Shown one piece after another: positions 36,647-47,089 of a stretch of DNA of 64,000 nucleotides (its first letter is position 1; the number at the start of each line of letters is the position of its first letter). This DNA is from Ornithodoros turicata. Lineage: Eukaryota; Arthropoda; Arachnida; Ixodida; Argasidae. Under the pieces are notes generated by a model, which saw nothing but the letters and a program-made list of their open reading frames with translations, was not told the origin of the DNA and made no database searches. The stretch lies in contig NC_088203.1 in the NCBI RefSeq assembly GCF_037126465.1, forward strand, positions 106,813,507 through 106,877,506, read 5' to 3'. The translations under genes and the position numbers were made by a program.

Positions 36647-36931
36647 CAACAACAACTAAATCATGACTATGGCCTGGGGTGATTCACCGCTTGAGAGCAG
36701 TACACTACCCCATTACACGAGAAGCATGAGATGTGAAATATGAAAATGTGAAGATGTGAAATGTGAAGTTATGTGCAAGTACAACTCTTGAACTCCCATC
36801 CTCTGGTTGCGCAACGCTACGTCACACAAAAGGAAGAAGCACATGAAAGAAGGGCCAATGGTCCTTGAGATGCAGGGGAGGACCCTACAGCGTCTGGAGC
36901 AAGCCGGTAGCCAAGAGGAAGTTCAAGAACA

Positions 36932-38415
36932 TCAGAAGACCTCGACGGTGTTGCACATGGCTCTGACATGGGCCAAGAATTGCAGCCATGTTGAACGTCT
37001 GTGTCTAGCACCACGCAGCTGAGCACAGAGTTGCCGCCTCTCCGTTTCGTAGAGCTTACATTCTATTAGGACGTGCTCAATGTTCGCTACAACGCCACAT
37101 TTGGAGCATAGGCAGCTGTCACAGAATCCGATTCGGCACTTGAATTGGGGAGTGAAGGCTACGTTGAGACGAAGCCTGTGCAGGAGGGACGTAAAATAGC
37201 GTGGTAAACGGTCAGGAACTGAGAAGGACATAGTGGGATCCACCGAATACATGAGAGACTTGTCAGTGATGTCCCGACTCCACTGCCGGCGAGCTAGTGG
37301 CTGAATGAGCTCATTCAGAAGTGATCTCCTGTCTCCTCTTGATAACACCGTTGGTACAACAGTCCGAGACTGTTGGGCAGCCGTTGCCGCTCTGTCGGCT
37401 TCTTCGTTTCCGCTCAAACCACAATGACCCGGGACCCACTGCAGGGATATATGATGACCGTGATCGCTTAGACGCTGAACCTGATGGAGGATATCAGTGA
37501 CAACTGGGGCGAGCGATCCACGTATTCCCATGTTGGCTATACATTGAAGAGCAGCCTTTGAATCTGAGTAGATGACCCAGGCCCGCGGATCGTCACAGGA
37601 CGTCTTACGTAGAAACAACAGGATAGCATATAGCTCAGCCGACGTTGATGATGTGCGGTGTGAGAGACGGTATCCATGTGACACACCGTCAGTTGGAATA
37701 ACAAATGCAGACGATGAACATTCATGACTGGAGGATGCGTCAGTGAAAACTGCAGTGTGGTCAGAATATCGACTGTGCATCATATCCGCTGCAAGGTGTT
37801 TCAGAACTGATGTAGGCACTTGGTTTCGTTTGACATTAAGACAAGGAATTGACAATGCGATCGATGGTACTGGAAGCGACCACGGGGGCGTCGTGGACAC
37901 CACTGATCTTGCAGAAAACGGGGGAACCTTAGGTTTCACTTCCATGAAACAGTTGTAAGCGTTACATTGCTTCCGGCGACAACCTTTTGCTATTAGTGGA
38001 TGGCGGCGGTGGTGTGCTCTGAGGCGCAAGTAATGGCGAATGGTCTCCCTCTGCCGCATACTTCAATGGGTATTTCGCGGGCTTCTGCTATCACCATCCG
38101 CGTTTCCGCAGCTCTCGGGACGCCAAGACATACTCTTAAGCTCCGAGCTAGAATACACCGCAGTCGTTGTTCTTGCGTCTGTGAAATTCCGTGCAAGACT
38201 GGTAGGCTATATAGCAGAGTCCCTCGGACTAGGGCTTTGTGGATGGCCAGAAGAGACTTCTCATTCATTCCCCACTTCGGCCGAGCAAAGTGGCGAATGA
38301 CGGAAATCCACCGGTGTGCCTTTGTGTCCAGGTGATCGATGTGTTTCTTCCAGGACAAGTTGGAGTCTAGGATGACACCCAGGAATCTATGGTGTCCTAA
38401 GAGGCGTATCGCCAA
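36932..38415 (-). pseudogene. LINE ORF2 part 3, thumb, RNase H and Cys-His tail
   Basis: The thumb (38415-37993) has HHRFLGVILDSNLSWKKHID and AEAREIPIEV. A frameshift follows near 38000-38060. The 375-residue frame 38059-36932 holds a complete-looking RNase H: FTDASS (Asp107), AELYAI (Glu142), YSDSKAAL (Asp166), LQWVPGHCGLSGNEEADRAA (His212, Asp222). It ends with CSKCGVVANIEHVLIEC (Cys318-Cys321-His329-Cys334). RNase H would remove the RNA strand of the cDNA hybrid. This domain frame is intact to its stop. Confidence 0.88.
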
Positions 38416-39481
38416 GGAAGAGCTGATACCGATGCATATGCTTCCGAGTAAAAGCCATGACTGCTGTTTTCTCAGTTGATATATCCATGCCTGCCTCCGT
38501 TAGGTACCGCAAGATGTTATCCAGAGAATGCTGAAGACGGTGTAGGATTGCAGGCCTCGATTTCCCAACAGTCCAAATGTAGACGTCATTAGCATAGATA
38601 GATATATTGACTTTAAGGGAGATACAGGACTTTAGGCCTGCCATTAGAAGGTTAAAAAGGATAGGACGTAAAACGCTGCCTTGTGGTACGCCCTGAGTCA
38701 AGACAACTTTCGAAGTGACTCCTTTTGTGCGAACAGAGTGTGTTCTGTGGCGCAAAAAATCAGCCAGCCACAAGAACATTCTGTCGGGAACGCCTGCTTG
38801 CAACAATAGATGCAGAACGTTGGCATGACTGACGGTGTCATAGGCTCTCTTGACGTCCAGGAACACTGCCATGACTATTTTCTTCTGGCTCCTCGCTTGC
38901 TCGACGGTGGTGACGAGATCGAGAACAGAGTCTATGGAGCTACGATTCCGACGGAAGCCTGCCATCTCTTCGGGGAAGGTACGATGACCCTCAAGCCTTT
39001 ACTCCAGTTTATGCAAGACCATTCGCTCCAAGACATTACCAAGACAACTCGTCAGGCTAACTGGACGAAAGGATGACAGGTCAGATGGATGCTTTCCAGG
39101 CTTTAACAACGGGACTACTACGGCATCTTTCCAAGACTGCGGCACTTCACCGCTTATCCGTGATGTATTGAAGACATGGATCACACAGGGAACACAGCCG
39201 TCGCGAAGGTTTCGGATGGCTCGATAGGAGATTCCATCTCCACTTGGCGTCGACTGTACTCGTGACAGGCACACCGCGGCTCTGAATTCACCCAATGTGA
39301 AGTCCATATCCATCTGTTCGTTCACCACTGGTTCTCTTCGTGAGATCGCCTCCTGTTTCTCGGAAGTGGAAGCGCGGAATACGTCAGTGTTTGAAGCTTG
39401 CGAATTTGCGGATACAATCTTGCAGAAGTCCAGCAGAACAGAGTTCTCGGACCGCAGGAGAGACAGCGCTAGCACACCCAA
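38387..39481 (-). pseudogene. LINE ORF2 part 2, reverse transcriptase with stop and changed active site
   Basis: Blocks: VVPLLKPGKHPSDLSSFRPV and SLTSCLGNVLERM, then an in-frame TAA at 38999-39001, then MAGFRRNRSSIDSVLDL, AVFLDVKRAYDTVSH (motif A), GVPQGSVLRPILFN (motif B) and ISIYANDVYIW, where the YADD box is YAND (first Asp to Asn, codon at 38588-38590). A later EKTAVMAFTRK block is present. The frame is lost near 38390. The stop plus the loss of a metal-binding Asp mean that this copy cannot be an active polymerase. Confidence 0.85.
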
Positions 39482-39531
39482 AGGACTTTTGGGTGGGAGG
39501 GTCTCTCAGACTCCGGGCCACGCTCCACTCT

Positions 39532-40554
39532 CTAGCAGCGCGAGTAAAAGCGACAGCGTTGCGCAGAATTGACGCCAGCGCTCTCTGTCAACATTCTTAG
39601 TTCTTTCTGTACTACCCTGGCAGCATGCCGGGCTTCTATGATGTCTTGAAACAGCCCCGATCGTCTAGCCTTTCGTTCAGCTCTCCGCCTTTGCGCTCGT
39701 AGTTGTTCCACGCGAGGATTTGTTCTCACATGTCCTGTCGCGACCTTTAAGGTTCGCGAACAGCATCGAAGAGAAGTAGTCAGCGTTTCGGTTAGCTGCT
39801 CTGCTGACATGTTCGGCTGTGCCAATTCTGTACAAGACGTTCGAAAGTCCTTCCAGTTCATTAACCTAACAAATTTGGTCCTGGGTTGGCCAGTATACCT
39901 GTCGCATGAAATGTAGATGGGGAAATGGTCACTTCCTTTCCCATCGACATCAGTCCACCACGAGAGACTCCTGGAAACATCTTTTGAGCAGATGGACACG
40001 TCCAGGACGTCAGTTGAGAAATCTCTACGCAGGAACGTTGGCGAACCATCATTGAGCAGACACAGGTCCATTTCGTCGATGACGTCAACCCATCTTATTC
40101 CCCTCCTGTCTGTACGTGCACTTCCCCACCGTGGATGGTGGGCATTGATGTCCCCCACTACCAGGAACGGCGGTGGTAGCCCAAGAAATATGTCCCGTAT
40201 GCTCTGCTGCGACAAGGTAATAGAGGGCGGGAGATACAAACTTACAACAGTAAGTACAATGTTGCCCAGTCGAACCTTGCATCTCACTTGGTCAGCGGAA
40301 GAAATATGCGGCTCCTGTAATTGGGCAGCCGTTAGATCCTTCCGAACACAAAGCACAGTCTTTGATACGCCTTGGCTGCCAGATGTAAATACGTTGTACC
40401 CGCTGAGTCTAAAGTCGTCCTTAATGTACGCTTCGCTTATGGCAAGTATTGGAATGGGATATTTTAGAGGAAACAACTTGAGGTCGGGGAGCTTATTGCG
40501 AATGCCCCTCGCGTTCCACTGCAGCACTGTGGCTCTCCTATAAAGACTGTCCAT
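39532..40554 (-). pseudogene. LINE ORF2 part 1, EEP endonuclease
   Basis: This 340-residue open frame starts MDSLYRR, overlapping the ORF1 stop. Conserved blocks: LQWNARGI (Asn14), SEAYI (Glu41), VVGDINAHHPRWG (Asp135, Asn137, His139-140), STDVLDVSI (residues 180-188) and GSDHFPI (Ser208, Asp209, His210). The catalytic set looks complete, although the usual ET of the second block is EA. The domain nicks the target DNA strand. The frame is lost at the C-terminal end near 39532, so it is not joined to the RT in this copy. Confidence 0.85.
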
Positions 40555-42745
40555 GCAGGGATGTTAGCACTCCTTCCGCAGCAAGAAGGTGCTGAACTTC
40601 AGGTAAGGACGCAGCAGCAGGGAAAGAGGACACAATCGCTTTGAGTGCGGCCAGAACTAGAGGGAGGAGGACAGAAATTGTGGTACTGTCACTCGATTCT
40701 GCGGTGTGTGCGTGCTTCGATCGTCGGGAAACCACTGGCTTCGGCGTAGCGCATTTCCAAGGCCTTCGTATAGCCTCAGCATAAGTTGCCCGTGAAAGCT
40801 GGGGTGTATCGGCGTCAGGTGTAGCTGGCATTAGCGTCTTTTTCTCATTACTACTGTGGAAGACGCGAGCTGCGTCGCCATCAAGCTGACGAGGGAGCTT
40901 TCTGTCCAATTCGAGAAGGCCGCGGTGACGTAGCGGGGCCCTCAGACACATGGGGGCGGTGATGTTGCACACGAGTATCGGACGCATGATGGTCTCTCAC
41001 AGGTTGGGATATGCTGATAACAGACTCTTGAAAGCGCTTGATAGCTTGGCACTTATAGGGGCATTGGGAATGTGAAACAACGTGGGGTCCTCTACAGTTA
41101 GCACATTTCGGCTGACGCCGAGCCGTGCATTCTTTGAAATTATGCGGGCCGGCGCAAATTTTGCAGCGTTGGGGCCAGCGACAGTTGCGTGCGAGGTGAC
41201 CAAACCTTTGGCAGTGAAAGCACTGTAGCGGGCCTTCTACGTACTCATGTACCTTATGGATTGAGAATCCCAAGTGAACTTCCATAGGTAACTTTGGATG
41301 TAGTTCCGTATCGGGACCACTGGCTTTTTTTAAAGAAAAACGAATAAAAACAAAAATCTAACGCTTTTACATGAAAGAGGAAGTAATTAGTAACGAAATT
41401 CAACAGGAATGTCCCTCGTATATTGCGTAAACGTATAAAAATTAAATTTTATCGCCAGTTTCTTGATGGCGATCCGCCATCTTGGCTGAGGACCTTACTG
41501 ACCTAACCCGAGGCACAGTCTCGACGCCCGCACCGCCTAGTGCGTGCCTGGGGGGGGGGGGCGCCCCCCCCCCCCCCCAGACCTCCCCCCCAATCTGTAG
41601 AACCTAACTTAACCCAACCTCACTAAAGTGAGGTGATTTAGCCCATTTCGACGACCCTACCTTTCACAAGACGGCAAGTTTCGAATCCGTTAGGCTTAGC
41701 ATTCCCGTGTTTCTCCTGCGCTAAAAGTGAATCAGATGGGGTTGTTTAAATGCATATAAAAAAACTTCTAGTCCACAGAATTTTATAATTCTTACATTTT
41801 TAGATTCAGTATATGATCTTCTTCCACTTCCATGCAATATTTACTTTCCTAACCGTTTCAGTAATTTTTAAAAACGAGTGGTCCCGATACGGAACTACAC
41901 CCGTAACTTTTGACTGGACTGAAACGTCAGGATCACACTTCTCAAAGGGACGTAGCGATCCGAGCCGTCGTCATTGGAAACGTACCGCATTTGCCGACGA
42001 GCCGCTATGGCACCTTCGCCTTCTAAGTAGGAGGTGAGATCCTCATTGGTATAAGCAAGCGGAACGTCATTGATTTTTCCTTGGTTCTTTACATATGACG
42101 AAGGGATGCTGACTTCGACGTCAATACCAGCGACATTTCGAAGTGAAAGGAGGTTGGAGACTGCGCCCTCCGTGGTGACGAAGATGCACGTCGAGCCGTC
42201 CTTATTTACACGATGGTGCGCTATTAGCTCCTGCACAGCAGACTGAATGTCTTTCGCAACCAGGTTGGAGTTCACCTTCCAGAAGGACTTGTCCGGTTGC
42301 ACCGGCTTGAACAGAACTGGAATGCCCTGAGGCCTGTTCTTTTTGTCGTGACAAGGGGCCTGTTGAGTTTGTACGTGACAAGGGTAAAAGGATCCCCAAT
42401 GTCCTGCTCCTCTTCCTGATCATTCACGGGATCAGTGACAACAGTGGTGTACATTTGGGTCATCTCGGACCAATCATTGTGCAACAGCTGACCTTTCAAC
42501 ATCAACACGCTTGTCAATCCTCCATTACCAGAACACGGTGATAGAGATAGGCTGGATTGGGGTGATACAGGTGAACTGGCGGTGGCGGAAGACGGAGGTG
42601 ACGGCGGTTCCGCTGCTGGGTCTCGAACCATCGGAGAGCGACTACGCTCACGTAGAGGGGGATGATGAATCGTGGAAGGATCATCTCCGTCGGGTGGCCG
42701 GTCCATGGCCGGCATGCGACCGTCTCGTCCTCGCTCCATTGGCAC
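40538..42745 (-). pseudogene. LINE ORF1, gag-like nucleic-acid-binding protein, interrupted
   Basis: The start MPMERGRDGR at 42745 is followed by a Pro/Ser-rich N-terminus. A globular segment (NSNLVAKDIQSAVQEL onward, 42260-41911) comes next. The knuckle region (41285-40881) has Cys22-Cys25-His30-Cys35, Cys41-Cys44-His48-Cys53 and Cys61-Cys64-His68-Cys75. The C-terminus includes a YAEAIRRPW block near 40770. Three breaks: a 27/28-bp tandem duplication at 42331-42384, the transposon at 41296-41902, and a frameshift near 40900-40985. The end overlaps the ORF2 start by 17 nt. It would coat LINE RNA. Confidence 0.8.
41296..41902. mobile_element. 607-bp TIR element (Merlin-like?) inserted in LINE ORF1
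   Basis: The terminal inverted repeats read GGATGTAGTTCCGTATCGGG (left) and, on the opposite strand, GGGTGTAGTTCCGTATCGGG (right), continuing ACCACT. The 8-bp target duplication GTAACTTT lies at 41288-41295 and 41903-41910. Removing the element and one duplication rejoins LINE ORF1 in frame. The interior has no open frame but three hairpins: GATGGCG-ATC-CGCCATC near 41466, a G12-CGC-C16 foldback at about 41548-41580, and ACCTCACT-AA-AGTGAGGT near 41620. GG-starting ends with 8-bp duplications suggest Merlin; hAT or P remain possible. Confidence 0.88.
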
Positions 42746-42873
42746 AAAGGCCTACAGAGCTGAAACCGAGGAAGGCCACAAATTTGAAAGCAATAGGTTT
42801 AGGCTTAGCAGGGAAAGCAGGAGCAACAGAATAAGCGTCCGTGCTGAGCAAGCGCGAGACCTTTTCAATATAA

Positions 42874-43597
42874 TCAAAAGCATTCGACCGTGTTCCTCAC
42901 AAACTGTTGTTTTATAAGGCATAATTCCGCAATGTTGATCCCAATCTTCTAACCTGGGTCGAAAGTTTTCTTACGAACCGTACTCAATTCGCTTGTGTGA
43001 ATCGTTTGAATTTCGCTTTATCTGAAGTATCCTACCAGCGGCATGGCCGACCGCTCGTTGATGGTAGCCAAGGTCGTGCTGAAGACTGAGAGCTGCTGGG
43101 TTCGAATCCTACCACCTGCCTGATGTTTTTCCTTGGTTTTCCGACGACTTTCCAGACCAATGTCGGCACAGTTCCCATTGAAGTCGGCCCAGGACGCATA
43201 CTAACCCGCCTGTACCGCACACCGTCCAGCTGTCCTTTCTCCGTCTGTCCACATCCGTACGCCGCTCATAGCACCAGTTGCTTCGCGGCGCAAACACGGA
43301 ATAAAAAAAGATATCTGAAGTAACCACCAACTCCTCAAGGCAGTGTACTGGGATCTCTTTTGTTTTTAACATACGTGAATGATTTACATAATGGCACGTT
43401 ATCCTCTGTTGTACGATTGTACGCAGCGATGATTGTGTCATCTATCGAACTGTAGACATCTCACGCTGATGGAGCAACCCTGCAATTCGACCTTGACAAA
43501 CTGCAACCCTGTTGTGGATGATGACACTGAATATCCCAAAATGCAAGCACGTTCCCTTTTCTCGGAGCCGCGCACGTTATATATACCCTTATTCGTA
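42874..43597 (+). pseudogene. CR1-like reverse transcriptase, central part
   Basis: The frame from about 42876 reads KAFDRVPHKLLFYKA, the rest of motif A, then WVESFLTNRTQF. After the SINE at 43030-43312, the sequence resumes with TPQGSVLGSLLF (motif B) near 43335-43372 and VVRLYAAM where YADD is expected (near 43410-43436), then MTLNIPKCKHVPFSR near 43518-43562. The catalytic YADD box is destroyed, and frames shift at several points. Confidence 0.75.
43030..43312 (+). mobile_element. tRNA-derived SINE inserted in the CR1-like LINE
   Basis: A perfect 10-bp duplication ATCTGAAGTA flanks it (43020-43029, 43313-43322). It has a B box GGTTCGAATCC near 43098, a body with TTTTCCTTGGTTTTCC, GTCGGCACAGTTCC and GGCCCAGGACGCA, and a 3' end CGGAATAAAAAAAG. 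The A-box region is near 43037-43060. It is transcribed by pol III in principle and mobilised by a LINE. Confidence 0.88.
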
Positions 43598-44055
43598 CAG
43601 GTCCCGTCAAAAGTTTACGGAACACCGGATTGGTGTATATAGTACGTTATCGGAGCGACACCATTGCAGCAAACATGAGCAGCATACGGACGTGGACAGA
43701 TGGAGAGAGGACAGCAGGAAGGAATGGGGGGTTAGTATGCGTTCTGGGCCGACTTCAGGAGGAACTGTGCCGACATTCGCCTGGAAAGTCTTCGGAAAAC
43801 CCAGGGAAAGCCTCAGACAGTGCAGCCGGTGACAGGATTCGAACCCGTGTCACCTCCCAGTCTCGGCGTGGAAAGCGATCATCCTATATGCCACGGTTGG
43901 CTGAAAACAGGAGCAGATAGACTTACAAACAGGTGACCGGGTACTCGACGCACCTCTCGCGGTAAGTGTGTCCACTCCCGTTCGCAGTTAGGGTGTCGCT
44001 CCGATCAAGAAATACGTCGCGCTGGTGTTCCGTACGTAAACTTTTGTGGGGTCTT
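43598..44055. mobile_element. Mariner-like MITE inserted in the CR1-like LINE, carrying a SINE
   Basis: TA flanks both ends (43596-43597, 44056-44057). The ends read CAGGTCCCGTCAAAAGTTTA and, on the opposite strand, AAGACCCCACAAAAGTTTA, followed by GGAACACC. Longer subterminal similarity includes ATCGGAGCGACACC on both sides. A related, uninterrupted element lies at 48843-49056. Without the SINE and its duplication the element is about 224 bp, close to the 214 bp of that relative. Confidence 0.82.
43683..43904 (-). mobile_element. tRNA-derived SINE inserted in the MITE
   Basis: Near-perfect 12-bp duplication AAACATGAGCAG / AAACAGGAGCAG (43671-43682, 43905-43916). The complement carries the B box GGTTCGAATCC (near 43838) and the family body with TTTTCC, GTCGGCACAGTTCC and GGCCCAGAACGCA. 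The MITE at 48843 has CAGCAAACAGGAGC at the matching place, which confirms the empty site. Confidence 0.88.
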
Positions 44056-44815
44056 TACAAGATTTGCAACACACTCTCAGTTCCGGCTCTCAGTGCATAT
44101 ACCTCGGGGTTTACATTTCGCATGATTTGAATTGGAAAACCCACGTTCAAAACATAATCTCTAATGAAGTTCTAGGTTTTCTGATGCATGAATTTGAAGA
44201 GGTGTACACCCGAAGTTACACAAATAGCTTACGAAACCTTCGTTCGCAGTATGGAGCTCTTGCCAAGTGTTCATAATAGGGCTGTAAGGTTCATGACCTT
44301 TAATTGTCTAGATTTAGCAGCATTACAGCATCAAAACGGGATGTTGGCAACCCCCCTTCCCCTCTTGTTGTTCTCAGAAAAATAGCACGGCTGTCTTTAT
44401 TTCACAGATTGAATTATTCAAAGCATTCCCCTTTCGTCGACATTGATTTTTTGTACTCCTCATCGTCGACTTACTCATCCTCGTTATATAATTTGCCCTA
44501 TACAGACCTCGCACGTCGAGTTTGTTGAAGTCATTCATCCCATTAGCGATTTCCGAATGGAATACTTTACCTTCACCTATTGTTACAATCACCCACCTCG
44601 CTGAGTTTAAAAGAGGACTGTGCGACATACCTATATATCGCAACTTTATTGTATGTGCGTCACGTTCCCGTGTATTTCGTTATCTCGTGTGCTTTTGATA
44701 TGTTATTCGCTATTGTTGTTTCAGTTACTGTTGCTCTGCTATGATGCTATCATTTCGTCCTCCTTTATGTAATCCCCTTCTGGGCCTTTAAGGTACCATA
44801 CACGAATAAATAGAG
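44056..44815 (+). pseudogene. CR1-like LINE thumb, C-terminal domain and 3' UTR
   Basis: The frame near 44095-44165 reads YLGVYISHDLNWKTHVQNII, typical after the RT palm. Later blocks in other frames are NRAVRF (near 44275), RKIARLSLFHRLNYS (near 44370-44415) and SFIPLAISEWNTLPSP (near 44530-44580). These are the C-terminal blocks of CR1-type ORF2. An AATAAA lies near 44805. Confidence 0.75.
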
Positions 44816-45744
44816 CTTTCAATTAGTGCTTGCGGAACACCACTTGTGCAACAAAATGTGAAGATGGAAAGCGCCTAATTGTTGCGCCCATCATTCTTGG
44901 ACAGCGCTTTTGGGGAAGAATCTCACATCTATCCTACCCTAAGCGTCCTCGGAATATCTCAAAGGCCGTCTTTTTGTGTTTACGTATAGCGACCAATTAA
45001 TTGTTCGGTGCTGTCCACAACTGACCACACGCAATGCATGATTCCGCGGATCACTTGAGACACACAGGTGCACACAAACGTTACTCTTTTTTTAATTATC
45101 TCGTTCGTGTGCCGAAAGAAACCTTTGGCTTTGTTCGTAATCAAGTCGTGGGATATTTTCTTTTCCTTTCGGCTGTAATTTCAGCGGGACTTTGGAAGGC
45201 ACAAACTTTTAGTGTTTCGGTTACGTCGGTCATAACCGCAAGATGAGCTTTTCTCCAATTGCCAGCCTAGACAGCTAAGCCATGCTATTGTAAAGGGATT
45301 TCTCGTTTGACGTGGACAACATATCCCTGAGTTTGGGGCGAATACAAGGGAACTGACAAGCAAACGTACAACATAGGACCAAGTTTGTTTGAAAAAAAAA
45401 AAGAGAGAGAAAATATTTTCCAAGACGCAATAACGGGCTTCTGTGGCCGGCTGATTTCTGAAAGCGCCGTGTCTTTTATTTCCGACGAGAAGATCTTAGC
45501 CAATAAATAACGTCCCGTTGTAGGCTGGTGAATGGCTTCGTGTGTGACTTCATTGCTGTCCCGGATAATGTCAGACGTTATTGATGATCTCTCAAAGGAG
45601 GAAAAACGGAAGGGCCTATAAACATGCATGTCTCGAAGGAAAGGACGTGTTCCAGCTGAGAGGGGAGCACGAAAGCGCGCACGAAAGAAGTCCGATGAAT
45701 TCGGAATGAGTGGGATTTCGATATTTTTCGTAGACGATTGAGAT
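44816..45744. other. No recognisable gene
   Basis: Short frames on both strands without a recognisable domain. Confidence 0.3.
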
Positions 45745-46460
45745 ATTTATTTATTTATTTATTAATAATACCTCAAGGGCCCTTGCGGGCATTACATGAG
45801 GGTACATAGTTGGCATATGGAAAAAATGAAATGATGCACAGCAAACATCAGGAGAACATAAATGTACGTAGATGATTTCGAAATGTGTCTGTATTATCGA
45901 TGATGGCCAAGGCTTTGGGAAGGTCATTCCAATCTTTGCTGCTGCGGGGGAAGAAAGATTCCAGGAAGTATGACGTGTGGGCGACATGCAGCTGTACTTT
46001 CATAGGGTGATCTCGACGCCGAGAGATGTGTGAAGCAGGTGAGATGTATGTGCTGCTCAATGGTGGAGAATGTATGAACTTATGAAAAAGACAAAGACGG
46101 GAGAATTTACGACGCGAAGCAAGTGGTGCCAGGTCGAGGGAACGCTTTAGTGATGTGACGCTAGAGTGAAAAGAGTAATCGCTAAGAATAAACCGTGCGG
46201 CTCTATTCTGAACTGCTTCTAACATGTCACAAAGGTATGCTTGGTGTGGATCCCAGATTGAGGCAGCATATTCCAGCTTCGGTCGCACGAGGGTGGTGTA
46301 AGCTTGCAGTCGGACAGAAGGAGGAGATAACCTAAGGTTGCGCCTAATGAAGCCAAGGGTTGAATTAGCGGAGCATGTGATATTTTTAATGTGTTCATTC
46401 CAAGATAGGTCAGAAGAAAGAGTCACCCCTAGGTACTTGTATGACGAAGCCATAATAATG
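45745..46460 (-). mobile_element. 5'-truncated CR1-like LINE with AAATA tail
   Basis: The - strand frame 46453-45848 encodes the last 201 residues of ORF2: YKYLGVTLSSDLSWNEHI, KLEYAASIWDPHQ, AVQNRAARFI, RRKFSRLCLFHKF, FFPRSSKDWNDLP. The frame is open to its stop, so the insertion is relatively young. The 3' UTR contains TGCCCGCAAGGGCCCTTGAG (complement of 45775-45795) and ends in (AAATA)n-like repeats, complement of 45745-45765. It is truncated at the start of the thumb domain. Confidence 0.88.
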
Positions 46461-46469
46461 GGGGTGATA

Positions 46470-46492
46470 TGTAATATATATATATATATATA
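46470..46492. repeat. (TA)n microsatellite
   Basis: About ten TA units. Imperfect ATAATAATGGGGG copies flank it on both sides. Confidence 0.85.
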
Positions 46493-46511
46493 ATAATGGG
46501 GGGAGATATGT

Positions 46512-46551
46512 GACTCAGCTTACGCATGCGCACTTTGCGGAAAGCTGAGTC
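46512..46551. repeat. 10-bp perfect inverted repeat, 20-nt loop
   Basis: GACTCAGCTT and AAGCTGAGTC flank a loop that contains GCATGCGCA. No further context. Confidence 0.7.
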
Positions 46552-46947
46552 GGAGGAGCAGAAGTGACCAACTAATAACTCCCTATTAATAGGCCAGTGT
46601 TTGATTCAGATAATGATTACTACTGCTACGCACTGTAGTGCATTTGGGAAAAGGAAACGACGGGAAATCCTCCTCTCCTATATAAAGTCCCCATGGAACC
46701 CCTCCCCCAATTTCTGGCTATGCAAGTCCTGCTACTAGATACTGTAAGAGCAGGAGGACTACATGGCGAGGACCTATACGTGGCATGCAAGTCCTGCAGC
46801 TGCTTCCGCGCATGACACGGCCAGGGTTTTGTCGTACTGACTAGCATGGTACTACTGTCAAACCCCAGAAGATGAGGAATATCTTCTAAAAAAGGACTAT
46901 GCATTGAAAAAAGGGAGAGGGCGCAGACTAACTGGAGCGTGATGTTT

Positions 46948-47030
46948 AAAATCACAAAAAACAGAGAGACACCGGAGATGTTCTTCGTGTTTGTCTACGT
47001 GTTCCGTGTCTCTCGGTTTTTCGTTATTTT
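46948..47030. repeat. Foldback with 28-bp arms
   Basis: AAAATCACAAAAAACAGAGA at the left is the near-complement of the right arm ending TTTTTCGTTATTTT (about four mismatches). The arrangement resembles the larger foldback at 32802-32929 but the sequence differs. Confidence 0.75.
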
Positions 47031-47089
47031 AATGATGATGCATTCACTGATTGTTCCCTAGTATCGTACCTGTTAACCCCTGACCGTGA

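Larger units (their letters stand above)
36647..42867 (-). mobile_element. I-like LINE with RNase H, near full length, inserted into the CR1-like LINE
   Basis: Reading leftward: a short 5' UTR, ORF1 (gag-like with three zinc knuckles), ORF2 (EEP endonuclease, RT, RNase H, Cys-His tail), a 3' UTR with a (TTCACAT)-like region at 36735-36780, and a short GTTGTTGTTG tail (complement of 36647-36656). The target duplication is ATAT-C-TCAAAA (36636-36646) and ATAT-AA-TCAAAA (42868-42879). Removing the 607-bp element and its duplication leaves about 5.6 kb, a normal full length. Gag plus endonuclease plus RT plus RNase H points to the I superfamily (I/LOA-like). ORF1 and ORF2 are both frameshifted. 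Confidence 0.88.
36290..44815 (+). mobile_element. CR1-like LINE, interrupted by three direct insertions
   Basis: Parts in order: 36290-36646 (RT N-terminus), 42874-43019, 43323-43597 and 44056-44815. The intervening blocks are later insertions with target duplications. Read across the gaps, the parts give a continuous RT from the pre-palm region to the thumb and C-terminal domain. The 3' end is near CCCCTTCTGGGCCTTTAAGG and AATAAATAG (44775-44815). No endonuclease or ORF1 is recognisable upstream, so the copy is 5'-truncated. Confidence 0.85.

Noticed and set aside
40000..42745. Viral gag/pol (LTR retrovirus-like) origin of the zinc-knuckle ORF
   Set aside because: The order gag, EEP endonuclease, RT, RNase H, with no protease, integrase or LTR, is that of an I-type LINE.
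42272..42834. Complex + strand frames at 42511-42917 opposite the LINE
   Set aside because: They are shadows of LINE ORF1 and its 5' UTR on the opposite strand.
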